Source: SKPS01 sp964469215 (lineage in GTDB: Bacteria; Bacteroidota; Bacteroidia; Bacteroidales; SKPS01). From it: a stretch of 64,000 bases of DNA. The translations under genes were made by a program, and so were the position numbers. The notes under the pieces were generated by a model, which was not told the origin of the DNA, made no database searches, and saw only the letters and a list, made by a program, of their open reading frames with translations. Of the stretch, positions 35,828-44,628 are shown in pieces (positions within the stretch are counted from its first letter, which is position 1; every line of letters begins with the position of its first letter). The DNA lies in NCBI GenBank assembly GCA_964469215.1, contig CAYXYB010000002.1:145996-209995 (forward strand), read 5' to 3'.

Positions 35828-36760
35828 TTACTTATATTTATGATTATAAGCTTTAGTATTGTCTTCACTCCATTTTTGCAACAATCTGTTGTATTCACTA
35901 TCTAAAATGGATATATTGTAAATGTCGTTGTCCAAGGCATCAATTTCGCTTTTAAGCGGTTTATAAAGATTGTAGGAATAATCGCTTTGCGAATTGTAGT
36001 TGGAATAGAACCCAGACCAAATATTGATCTTATTGTCCAAATACCTTATATGCGCTCTAAACAACGATTGTGGGACTTCTTTTAATCCTTGGTGCAGACG
36101 CAAGCAATTATTGACAAACACATTTTCCAAACGGTTTTGTCGCAAACTTGCGGCACGCGAAATTCTACTTTGCACATCTGCAATTGGGTAACGAGCAGAC
36201 AAATCTGTTTTTGAATAGCCGTACCCTTTACAAGTCGATATAAAGGATACAATTTCATAGTATTTGTTTAAAGCCGTTTGAATGGACGTAAATTCTTTAT
36301 CCACAGGGCTTCCTGCAACAAGCAATTTCGACTTTTTCAATTCATTCTTTTCTGCCTGAATGAATTTCAAGTCTTCGGGGTTCCATATTGAGCCGCGAAA
36401 TACAGTTTTTGCCTGCTTGATAAACTTTGCGGCATAAGCGGAATAGAGATTGCTTTCAAGATTCTCTTTCCACTGGTCGTTTTCCGACTGAGTTTTTCCA
36501 AACCGGCCATAAGGATATGTTGGTGGTACGGGTTTGTAGAACTCATTGATGTGGTGTGAAATTTCATCGTAGAAATCCCCACAGAACTTACTGTCCGGCT
36601 TTGCTTTGAGTTGGTCGATTTCCATCTCAATTTTGTCAGTAAATTGATTTTTGGCAGGTGGTGGTGGTGGTGGTGGTGTGATTCTTTGTATCCCCAGGAT
36701 AATTCCTGCACCGATTGCTGCTACTACGATAACTACTAATGTGATTTTTAATGCTTTCAT
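35828..36760 (-). CDS. Single-pass membrane-anchored protein of unknown function
   Basis: The 310-residue protein has an N-terminal membrane anchor (ITLVVIVVAAIGAGIILGI), a PPPPPPP linker at about residues 29-35, and an otherwise helical periplasmic domain with no family I recognise. Its ATG overlaps the stop of the 858-residue gene (ATGA at 36757-36760), showing translational coupling. The combination of anchor, proline linker and helical domain suggests a structural envelope component. Confidence 0.75.
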   Translation of the reverse strand: MKALKITLVVIVVAAIGAGIILGIQRITPPPPPPPAKNQFTDKIEMEIDQLKAKPDSKFCGDFYDEISHHINEFYKPVPPTYPYGRFGKTQSENDQWKENLESNLYSAYAAKFIKQAKTVFRGSIWNPEDLKFIQAEKNELKKSKLLVAGSPVDKEFTSIQTALNKYYEIVSFISTCKGYGYSKTDLSARYPIADVQSRISRAASLRQNRLENVFVNNCLRLHQGLKEVPQSLFRAHIRYLDNKINIWSGFYSNYNSQSDYSYNLYKPLKSEIDALDNDIYNISILDSEYNRLLQKWSEDNTKAYNHKYK

Positions 36761-39333
36761 GATTCTTTTAACCCTCTTTTTTTATCTCGTTTACTATATG
36801 ATGGGCTTTCTTCTTGGCACATCTTTTCTATAAATGCTTTTAATCTGCTATTATTGAAATTTTTATCTGCATTTAGTTTTTTTTGGAAAGACCAATATGT
36901 TTTTGACTTTTTACCACTGCCCGATCCATCCAGCTCCCAAAAATCCAAACATAACTGAATACTGTTTTTGAGGTTTTGATTTATACCTCTTTCGTTTTTG
37001 TATTCTATTAGTTTTGCCTCGTCCAATTCGCTACCTATTATGTATTGGATAATTTTGGAAGTGTTATCGGTTGTAGCAGGTATTTGTTGAGTAGGTCTAG
37101 TGGCAGGATTTTGTTCCTGCTGTTTTGGCTGTTCTTTCGGATGTTCGAGTCTTGTATGTTGCTGATTTTCTTTATTCGGTTCTTGCGGTTGTTCCTGCTT
37201 TTCCTGCTCTTTTGACGTAAGAATAGCATTTATAGAATCTGCAATTTGAGTTAAGGTAAGCGTAGAAACATCACCAAGATTATTTTGTAATTCTGAGTAT
37301 TTGGTGCTGTCAATTTTTCCTATGGCAGCTTTGAATATTTGTTGAACTGTGGAATAACGTAGACTTTTTAATTCCGCAAAATTTTTATTATTAGTTAAAT
37401 TTCTTTTCGTTACTGCTCGTTCAATGTTATCAAAGGCTGGTTTCCAGTCGTTTTTCCAATTTGAAGAATCTACACTTACAGCTCCACCAAATATTCCGCC
37501 ACCTGATTTTATAATAAAATTCTGTTCTTGCAGTTTCCAATTTTGTTTGTATTCAATCAAAGTTTCAATAAACAGAGAATCGCCTTCAACATAAGCAGTA
37601 ATTTGTTGTGCGGTAAGTAGGGTTTCTTCTTGCTGAATATCTTTGGTCAAGTAATAATGCAAAGCCAAAATACCAATGCCTATAACAAATACACCAACTA
37701 TTATTCCAATAATAAATTTAGGATTTTGATAAAAATATGGTCTCTTGATATATTGGGCAACGAGAGTGTTATTATTAAATCCCCAACCTGTAAAAACATA
37801 ACCTTTGTTCGCAATGATACAATTTTTGGCTAAATCATTTCCAGTCCTGCTGGTTGAGTAATGCGGACAAAAATTTGTTGTTTTGCCGTGTTCACCAGCA
37901 TCAATTTTGTATTCTATAGACACTTCCATGTTTTTCTTGCATGGTATCTTTAAAGGGTTTTCACCAGTTGCTGGAGAATAATCTTTGAACTTTCCAGAAT
38001 AAGTATCTCGACCATCTTTTTTTGAAACCTTAATATCCCACTGTGTATTGATTTCATCATTTACAAAAATTATCTTCGTAACATTTTCGCGGTATATCTT
38101 ACCGCCATCACACTCTACGTTAAAACTTGATATTTTGTTGTTATTTGCTTCATCAAAGGCAAAGATTTCTATTGTTTTTTGTTTTCTTAAAGTCAATATA
38201 ACTGGGCGATTCTGATTATCTGGCGTTACCGGAATTTGATCTGAATATAAGTTTTCACTTTCTTTTTTTGCAGAAATTTGCCACTGTCTGATAATTTCTT
38301 CGCCTTGAAAATTAATTGTTGTAGCAGATTCATTTACTTTCACCCAAGGTCTAGTGTCGATTTGTATTTCCGCTTCTTCTATAGATTTTCCGTTTTGGTT
38401 TTTAATTTCAAAATAAACCTGTTTAATTATGGGTATGGGATTATTAAAGGCATCGTATTTAATAATAATTTGATTTCCTTTGATATCCAGATATTTATGA
38501 ATATCTGAAGATAATTCAGATATTGTTCCGGATGCATTTATCGGCTCATAACATCTGTCGTCTTTTGAGTATTCGATTTCTACTTTCCACTTTGCACGTA
38601 TTTGGTTGTTGCCTCTTCCATCGGAACGCGGTTTATAGTTGGCTGTAATTTTTACACCTCTTGTGCTATTGTAATTGTTCAGATAAAAGGGTTCGTCTTT
38701 CAAATCAGGATTCACTTCAATGCCTGAATTTTTTATTACATTGATAGGATTGGCAGCACCTTGCAAATTGCTGTCGATAAACAAAATTTGCCTGAAATCA
38801 TTGTATTCTTCCTGAAATGGCTTATCTAAATGTTCTATCAGTTCGGAGTCGGACTTGTAGTAATGAAAGGCTGGGTCTTGCGTGCCAGTTGTAACATTAT
38901 CATTATTTGTAGAACGTGGTTGTAATTTCGCATCATAACTATCTGAAAACGATGAAAATTCAGGCCAATTAAAACCATTTTTCGGCTCATCTATCTTATT
39001 GTTAGAGATATATTTTCTGATATAAATGTCAATAAGTTTATCTAACAGTGTTTTAACATCTGCACCCGATAATTTCTGGGTGTTTGGAATAAAAACAGAA
39101 ATACCGATCTCGCCTAGTTGACCCCGTTCAACATCCTCTCCTATTACATATTCTGTAAATACACAACCACCGTCTACAAAAACAAGTGTATAAAAACATT
39201 TACCATAATATACATCATAATTATTAGCGCTTATTGATTGTATATCGCTTGCAAATGAATAGAACTCTATAGGAGTTGGTTTAGGGTATAAAACAGTATA
39301 GCCATTTTTTCTTCCATGAATTAATATCTTCAT
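36757..39333 (-). CDS. Large membrane protein with InlB/Flg_new-like repeat next to the membrane segment
   Basis: The 858-residue protein has no signal peptide. An N-terminal ~110-residue domain of mixed alpha/beta type (YTVLYPKPTPIEFYSFASDI...) is unrecognised. Several beta-sandwich-like segments follow at ~190-500. A short InlB/Flg_new-type beta-grasp repeat (AGEHGKTTNFCPHYS...GYVFTGWGFNNNTLVAQY) is near 500-535. One transmembrane helix (FIIGIIVGVFVIGIGILALHYYL) is near 545, then a Gln/Glu-rich C-terminal part. Basic residues before the helix predict N-inside, C-outside. The subtilisin-like protein of the operon has the same arrangement. The stop overlaps the next start. Confidence 0.7.
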   Translation of the reverse strand: MKILIHGRKNGYTVLYPKPTPIEFYSFASDIQSISANNYDVYYGKCFYTLVFVDGGCVFTEYVIGEDVERGQLGEIGISVFIPNTQKLSGADVKTLLDKLIDIYIRKYISNNKIDEPKNGFNWPEFSSFSDSYDAKLQPRSTNNDNVTTGTQDPAFHYYKSDSELIEHLDKPFQEEYNDFRQILFIDSNLQGAANPINVIKNSGIEVNPDLKDEPFYLNNYNSTRGVKITANYKPRSDGRGNNQIRAKWKVEIEYSKDDRCYEPINASGTISELSSDIHKYLDIKGNQIIIKYDAFNNPIPIIKQVYFEIKNQNGKSIEEAEIQIDTRPWVKVNESATTINFQGEEIIRQWQISAKKESENLYSDQIPVTPDNQNRPVILTLRKQKTIEIFAFDEANNNKISSFNVECDGGKIYRENVTKIIFVNDEINTQWDIKVSKKDGRDTYSGKFKDYSPATGENPLKIPCKKNMEVSIEYKIDAGEHGKTTNFCPHYSTSRTGNDLAKNCIIANKGYVFTGWGFNNNTLVAQYIKRPYFYQNPKFIIGIIVGVFVIGIGILALHYYLTKDIQQEETLLTAQQITAYVEGDSLFIETLIEYKQNWKLQEQNFIIKSGGGIFGGAVSVDSSNWKNDWKPAFDNIERAVTKRNLTNNKNFAELKSLRYSTVQQIFKAAIGKIDSTKYSELQNNLGDVSTLTLTQIADSINAILTSKEQEKQEQPQEPNKENQQHTRLEHPKEQPKQQEQNPATRPTQQIPATTDNTSKIIQYIIGSELDEAKLIEYKNERGINQNLKNSIQLCLDFWELDGSGSGKKSKTYWSFQKKLNADKNFNNSRLKAFIEKMCQEESPSYSKRDKKRGLKES

Positions 39334-39339
39334 TTTAAT

Positions 39340-40770
39340 TTATTTATTTAATAACACACCTAAAATACTGTTTTTTGTGGACGGAATACGTTCCATTAAT
39401 ATTTTTACTATTTCGGCAGCATAAGAACCTTCAAAATCACAAATATCCCTAAAATAGACTTTTCCCAATGAAAAAGGTTCAATAGTTAATCTCCTGCCAT
39501 TGATATTAAACTTTTTGCAATTTGCATGAAGTGTATTGATAAACGCCGAATAATTATGCCCCCTTAAATGATTTTTCGCATATTCAACACATTTATCTTT
39601 AGGGATAGGATTTCCGTTGTCATCAAGCATCAAATCGCTTTTTGTGAGAACTACATAAATAGCATCGGTTGTTTTATCAAAAATAGCGTTATTTTTGAAG
39701 TAGACATTAGCTGCAGCTAAATAGTCGCTTTGTTTTAGTTTATTATCGTCTGGTTTGTTTTCTCGATCATAGTCAATAAAAAAGAAATGCACCTTACGGT
39801 TATTGCTTTTCAAAAACTTATTCAACAAATTAAAAGTATTTTCGTGTGATAGTGAAGGAAATGGTTTGCCTGCAATTTGATAAGCAAAGCATAGGAATAC
39901 TTCTCCACTTAATTCTATCAATGATATTGATCGGCTTTTTCTTTCATTTGGATATTTTAAGGTAAAGGGCAAATATTGTGTGGTTTCAACCGGACTTGGG
40001 GCGGGTAGAAAGTCATTTGCAATGCCATCTTCAGAGAAAATATTTTTTAATTGAGTTGCATACCAATTACCGGGTCCCTCAGCAATTTCCAAATAACCTT
40101 TTTTTTCTGCTATATTTAATATCGCGCCTAACGCACATGTTTTGCCTGAACCTTTGTATCCCCAAAAATACACTTCGGTATAGCCAGAGGGAATAGAATC
40201 CGGAGTAGTGCCAAGAATTAAATCAGGTGCTTTTATATTACCTAAATTATCAATAGCACTCTGTGGAACATTACAATAATCGCGAAGCTCTTGCTCTAAA
40301 ATATATCCATTATTAATAAATTCTAAGATTTCTTTTGCTGTATATTTGTTGGGATTACAACGAATGCCATTTAAAATAGCTTGCTTTTGATTCTTTATTT
40401 TTTCTCTTTCCACCTGTAAATACTTAACTCGATCTTTTGCTTCCTGAAGGTGCTTATTGTTCGTATTACTGTTAATCCAATCAATGAGAGTAATTTCATT
40501 GCCATAGCAAACTGTTTCCCACGCATCGTCATCGGCTTTGTCGCGTTCTGCTTTCGCTCTTTGTCGTTCCAACTCGTCGGCCTTTAGCAGTATTGATATA
40601 CTGTCAGCCATTGTTTTGTCTAAACACTCTGTCTTTTTGAGTTCAAGAAGAGTAACAATGCCATTCTTTATAAAATCGGCATGTTGTTCGGCCGTAAAAT
40701 CTTCGACCCTTTCTAAAATGTATTGTTTGTCCATATTGTATTTAAATTCTTGATTATTAATATTTACCAT
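39340..40770 (-). CDS. P-loop GTPase-like protein
   Basis: The 476-residue soluble protein has an N-terminal helical region, with a GYILEQELRDYC-type segment around 150. A P-loop NTPase domain follows: Walker A FWGYKGSGKTCAL near residue 207, a probable switch/Walker B SISLIELSGEVF near 275, and VVLTKSDLML near 377, a TKxD form of the guanine-specificity motif. This supports a TRAFAC-type GTPase rather than an ATPase. ATG 40768-40770 overlaps the stop of the upstream 4-TM gene; a second ATG at 40734 is possible. It is the second NTP-binding GTPase-like protein of the operon besides the SrfC homologue. Confidence 0.75.
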   Translation of the reverse strand: MVNINNQEFKYNMDKQYILERVEDFTAEQHADFIKNGIVTLLELKKTECLDKTMADSISILLKADELERQRAKAERDKADDDAWETVCYGNEITLIDWINSNTNNKHLQEAKDRVKYLQVEREKIKNQKQAILNGIRCNPNKYTAKEILEFINNGYILEQELRDYCNVPQSAIDNLGNIKAPDLILGTTPDSIPSGYTEVYFWGYKGSGKTCALGAILNIAEKKGYLEIAEGPGNWYATQLKNIFSEDGIANDFLPAPSPVETTQYLPFTLKYPNERKSRSISLIELSGEVFLCFAYQIAGKPFPSLSHENTFNLLNKFLKSNNRKVHFFFIDYDRENKPDDNKLKQSDYLAAANVYFKNNAIFDKTTDAIYVVLTKSDLMLDDNGNPIPKDKCVEYAKNHLRGHNYSAFINTLHANCKKFNINGRRLTIEPFSLGKVYFRDICDFEGSYAAEIVKILMERIPSTKNSILGVLLNK

Positions 40771-41741
40771 TCATTATCCCTTGCTTTCCCCAAACCGAAA
40801 AGCAACTTCAGGCCTGGCCAACGAGTATGTCTCGGTGTTACCATCCACGACAGCAACATCAGAACATATGCCAGTACTGCAAGTCCGACAGAAAGTAGTG
40901 TAGGGCTTTCTAGTTGAGTAAAATGTGTTTTTACATCGCCAAACGAAAGAGTGTAGGAATAATCTGTAGTTTGTTCGCCCAGTTGGCGAATTTGTGAGAG
41001 TGTAACCAAAGTACTGAGCCACTTGTTTGATTTATTCTCAATATGATTCACAACGCTCACTATGCGAATGAATTTCCAACGGTTTATTGTTTTTTTGGCA
41101 TCTTGCAACCATTTGGTAGCAATTTCTTTTATTCCGTTACCAGCGACTGGATCACTATAATTGGTTGGAAACAAATCGGCATGTACGGTCCACATTTTTG
41201 TTTGGATCTGTTTATTGTCTGAAATACCATTATTGTGAAATCCAAAGGCTTTATATTCATCTGGGTTTATATCTTTTGCCGCTACCACTCTTATGAGTTT
41301 GTTTTTGTAAAGAGTTTTGCGGTTATCGGCATAAGATTCATATGCAGTAAAAATATTTTCTGCCTGCATAATGCTTGTTTGAAGTTTGCTGTTTATCACC
41401 ATCTTCTTTGCCGTTACTGTGAAATAGTGCGGGAACGGTGAAGTTTTTGTTGCAAAGAATACAGCAAACAAGACAAACAAGGTGAGCAAAATCACCTCCA
41501 ACACAAAGCAGGTTTTGAAATTTCGGCTTGTCCGTTTGAGGCGTTTTGCTCCAAAGGAAGTGGCAAATAATAAAATGGAACAAACCAATGCCATTACTAA
41601 GCAACCGGTTGTATGTGGCATTTTCCACACAGTATCGTTACCGATATTCAGAAATTTTGCGCCCATAAAGCACACAAAGCCGAATGCCATGACTGCTATC
41701 ACTACAAGCACATCGGCTAAAGAAAATTTACTTTGTTTCAT
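40764..41741 (-). CDS. Four-helix membrane protein of unknown function
   Basis: The 325-residue protein has three N-terminal transmembrane segments (VLVVIAVMAFGFVCFMGA, CLVMALVCSILLFATSFG and FVLEVILLTLFVLFAVFFA). A ~150-residue soluble loop follows, and a fourth segment lies near the C-terminus (VGLAVLAYVLMLLSWMV). The loop should be periplasmic if the N-terminus is inside. No family recognised. Its stop overlaps the start of the GTPase-like gene. Confidence 0.75.
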   Translation of the reverse strand: MKQSKFSLADVLVVIAVMAFGFVCFMGAKFLNIGNDTVWKMPHTTGCLVMALVCSILLFATSFGAKRLKRTSRNFKTCFVLEVILLTLFVLFAVFFATKTSPFPHYFTVTAKKMVINSKLQTSIMQAENIFTAYESYADNRKTLYKNKLIRVVAAKDINPDEYKAFGFHNNGISDNKQIQTKMWTVHADLFPTNYSDPVAGNGIKEIATKWLQDAKKTINRWKFIRIVSVVNHIENKSNKWLSTLVTLSQIRQLGEQTTDYSYTLSFGDVKTHFTQLESPTLLSVGLAVLAYVLMLLSWMVTPRHTRWPGLKLLFGLGKARDNEW

Positions 41742-41774
41742 TTAGTGTTATTTATTTTATTAATATTCAATTAT

Positions 41775-44627
41775 TTATCTGCTGTTTCCTATTCTTAATA
41801 ACTCGTTATTCACTCTGTCTAACTCCCGCTGCAATCGGTCGCGTTCCTGCTCTAATTGTGTGCGGCGGTTGTCTGCAGGCAGTGTGTTTGGATTATTTGG
41901 ATTTTTATTTGGCGGATTTTGAACGCTGCTTGCATTTCCCAAAGTGAAGGTGCAAATATGAATTGCTTCTTTTTCGTTAGTAATAGAACCCGTGTATTCA
42001 TCCGTTTTATCCCCGTACTTTACAGTAATAGCAAAAGGATTTTCAGAAGTGTTGATATGCTGTCTGAAGTACGAAAGGTACACATTGTATGTGCCATTTG
42101 GGGCTCCGCCTGCTGGCCAAAATATATTTTCTATCGGTTTCTTACTGTCGGGATATTCTACATTCATGTCAATTTCGAGTTGCCCTCTGCTCGATACACG
42201 TCTGTTTTTGAACCAAACAGTTTCGCCGTATGGGTCGGTAACAATAAGATCCAAATCATTATAATTGGACCATTTGAGAAGTACCTGCACATCTCCGGTC
42301 GTTGGTGAGGGAGTGCAATCAACTGCCTCACCTGTTTTCACCTTTTGTAAAGCTTTGTCTAACTGTACAAGTTTGCCGACATTACCATGTGTTTCTACCC
42401 CTGTCCCTTGCAAAATGCAAAGAATTTGCTTGCTGGTAAGATTGGTATTCAAACTTTTCATCAGAGCAACAGCCCCGGAAATGATTGGGGCAGCCATACT
42501 GGTTCCATCCATGGTTTGAAACCCATTCTTGCCAACCGAAGAGTAAATACCAACGCCCGGAGCCGAAAGGTCTGAAAATTGCCCGTAGTTGCTAAAATCT
42601 GCTTTGGTGAAAGCTCGATTGCTTTTATCAACTGCCGAAACGGTAATGAAAAGTTCGGGTCGTTGCATCGCATCAATGCCAGCTAAAATATTTTCGTTGC
42701 CGGCTGCAATAACGATTGTCGAATTATGATTTGCGGCAATTCGCATAATATGTCGCCATAATCGTTCTTCTTCCTTGAAATGATTATTTATCAAATCCTT
42801 TTGATCAGCTTCATTGCATTGGTCAAGGCCAGTAAACATGCTTCCAAGTGAAACATTTATTACATCAGCACCTTGATAAAGTGCGTAAAGTATGCCGTCT
42901 AACACTGAAGTAATGGTCATTTGATTTCTTTCGTTGGCCACTTGGACAGGCATGAATTTGCAATTCGGAGCAATGCCGCAAATCCCCTTTCCATTATCGG
43001 CTACCGCCAAGGCTATACCTGCTACGTGAGTACCGTGGTCAACTTTCTGAGGAAAAATCTCTTGTGAATGCAGCCACACATTATAAGGTTGTACCACCTT
43101 ACTTTTCAGTTCAGGATGCTCAAGGTTGAAACCGTTATCAACAATAGCCACCGTGATTTTTTCAGAACCACGCGTAATGTTCCATGCTTGAGCTGCTTTA
43201 ACCGCTGTAAGGTGCCATGATTTTTCGATTACTGATAATCCAGGGTCACTTGGATATTGAATCCCTTCGAAGAGTGATTCGTCAAAAATGAATAGTTCAT
43301 ATTCGGGTGCAAAAGCAGGCGGAATTTCTCTTTTCAATTTTTCCCTTTCAGAAGCAGGAATTTGAATTTGCATACGTTTCACTACATCATCGTAGTAAAC
43401 GACTTTATACTTTTCATCTGGGTATTTTGCCTTGAAATCTCTTGCCAAATCCAATATGGATTTATCCTGGTTATCCATTAGCACATTTAGGAGATTAGCG
43501 ATTATTGTCGGATTACCAGGCTTAATTTCAGGATTTTCGTCTATTGGTGGTAATACGCCTTGCTGAGGTGGCAATACATCCTCATAGCCTGGTGGAGTTG
43601 GAACGGGTGTATATGGATTGCGAGGATCATAAATACCGCCATCTTTACCAACATTCGGATCTTCGCGGAGCCAGGTGCTGTCGTTGTCGCCGAGTGCCCC
43701 ACCACCGCCAGCAGGGTGACTGCAACTGTGGCAGTTGCGCAACAGCCATAAAAGTAAAAGCAGCAACAATAGAAGCAGCAATGCCCGCAATAGCCATTTA
43801 AGGCAACCTAATGCATTAAGCCACATCCATAAACGTTTCCACCAGGGGAGAGGTGGGTCATCAACAGGAGGGATTTGTTGATATTGTGCGGTAAATTCTT
43901 TATTTTCTGTAACTTGATAACCATTAGGGATTTCATCCCAACCTACAAATTCGTAGCCCTCTTTCGATTCAATCTGAGGTATTTCGTCATCTCCAAGGTA
44001 GGAATTATCATCTTTAGCTACAAAAGAATTTCCATTAAGAGTGCCGTTTTCACCTGCGTTGAAAGAAACAATATAACTTGCTATTGGTTGTGGTGGTTCG
44101 GGTTCAGGTATAATAATTGGAGGATCTGCAATTATTATTTCTTTTTGACGCATGTCTTTGCGTATTTCCGTAATATCTTCACGCACATTTTCACGCAACT
44201 GCATACCCCACGCACCGAGAACAACCTTATCATCATAGCAATACACAAAACGGTCATCAACGAATTTTACAGCATCTGCCAAGAATTCTGCTTTGTCTTT
44301 GTCTACAGCTTTTATTTCCTCAATTTTGCTTTTGTAATACACAAGTGTTTCAGCTTTGATATTCTGATATTTAGTTGCATCATCGCCTTGTAATTCCGAT
44401 AAAATCTGTGGATAATCGGTTCTTGCTTTGATTCCGTAAAATTCAATAATATCGTTGTTTTTCACAGGATAAGCTAAAAAGGCCCGATATTTTTCATCAA
44501 GTTTTCCAAGCATAGAACTTGCTAATTTATAGCGGTCGAAGATTGTTTTTCCGCCAATAATTTGCAACGCTTTGAAATTGTTCAAATCGGTACTGAATAA
44601 AGGCTCGTGATTTATTAAAGTTGCCAT
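41775..44627 (-). CDS. Membrane-anchored subtilisin-like (S8) serine protease
   Basis: The 950-residue protein has an unrecognised ~170-residue N-terminal domain and a proline-rich linker. An InlB/Flg_new-like beta-grasp repeat (FNAGENGTLNG...GYEFVGWDEIP) is near 205-255. A poly-leucine membrane segment is near 280-298, then a proline-rich stretch. The subtilase domain has a full catalytic set: D in AIVDNGFNLEHP (near 493), H in DHGTHVAG (near 532), oxyanion N in AAGNEN (near 620) and S in DGTSMAAP (near 709). A following beta domain (VLLKWSNYNDLDLIVTDPYG) resembles YfaP/DUF2135-type domains. The end is a coiled coil (LEQERDRLQRELDRVNNELL). Positive residues before the membrane helix put the protease outside the cytoplasm. 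It starts one base after the SrfC homologue ends. Confidence 0.88.
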   Translation of the reverse strand: MATLINHEPLFSTDLNNFKALQIIGGKTIFDRYKLASSMLGKLDEKYRAFLAYPVKNNDIIEFYGIKARTDYPQILSELQGDDATKYQNIKAETLVYYKSKIEEIKAVDKDKAEFLADAVKFVDDRFVYCYDDKVVLGAWGMQLRENVREDITEIRKDMRQKEIIIADPPIIIPEPEPPQPIASYIVSFNAGENGTLNGNSFVAKDDNSYLGDDEIPQIESKEGYEFVGWDEIPNGYQVTENKEFTAQYQQIPPVDDPPLPWWKRLWMWLNALGCLKWLLRALLLLLLLLLLLWLLRNCHSCSHPAGGGGALGDNDSTWLREDPNVGKDGGIYDPRNPYTPVPTPPGYEDVLPPQQGVLPPIDENPEIKPGNPTIIANLLNVLMDNQDKSILDLARDFKAKYPDEKYKVVYYDDVVKRMQIQIPASEREKLKREIPPAFAPEYELFIFDESLFEGIQYPSDPGLSVIEKSWHLTAVKAAQAWNITRGSEKITVAIVDNGFNLEHPELKSKVVQPYNVWLHSQEIFPQKVDHGTHVAGIALAVADNGKGICGIAPNCKFMPVQVANERNQMTITSVLDGILYALYQGADVINVSLGSMFTGLDQCNEADQKDLINNHFKEEERLWRHIMRIAANHNSTIVIAAGNENILAGIDAMQRPELFITVSAVDKSNRAFTKADFSNYGQFSDLSAPGVGIYSSVGKNGFQTMDGTSMAAPIISGAVALMKSLNTNLTSKQILCILQGTGVETHGNVGKLVQLDKALQKVKTGEAVDCTPSPTTGDVQVLLKWSNYNDLDLIVTDPYGETVWFKNRRVSSRGQLEIDMNVEYPDSKKPIENIFWPAGGAPNGTYNVYLSYFRQHINTSENPFAITVKYGDKTDEYTGSITNEKEAIHICTFTLGNASSVQNPPNKNPNNPNTLPADNRRTQLEQERDRLQRELDRVNNELLRIGNSR

Positions 44628-44628
44628 T

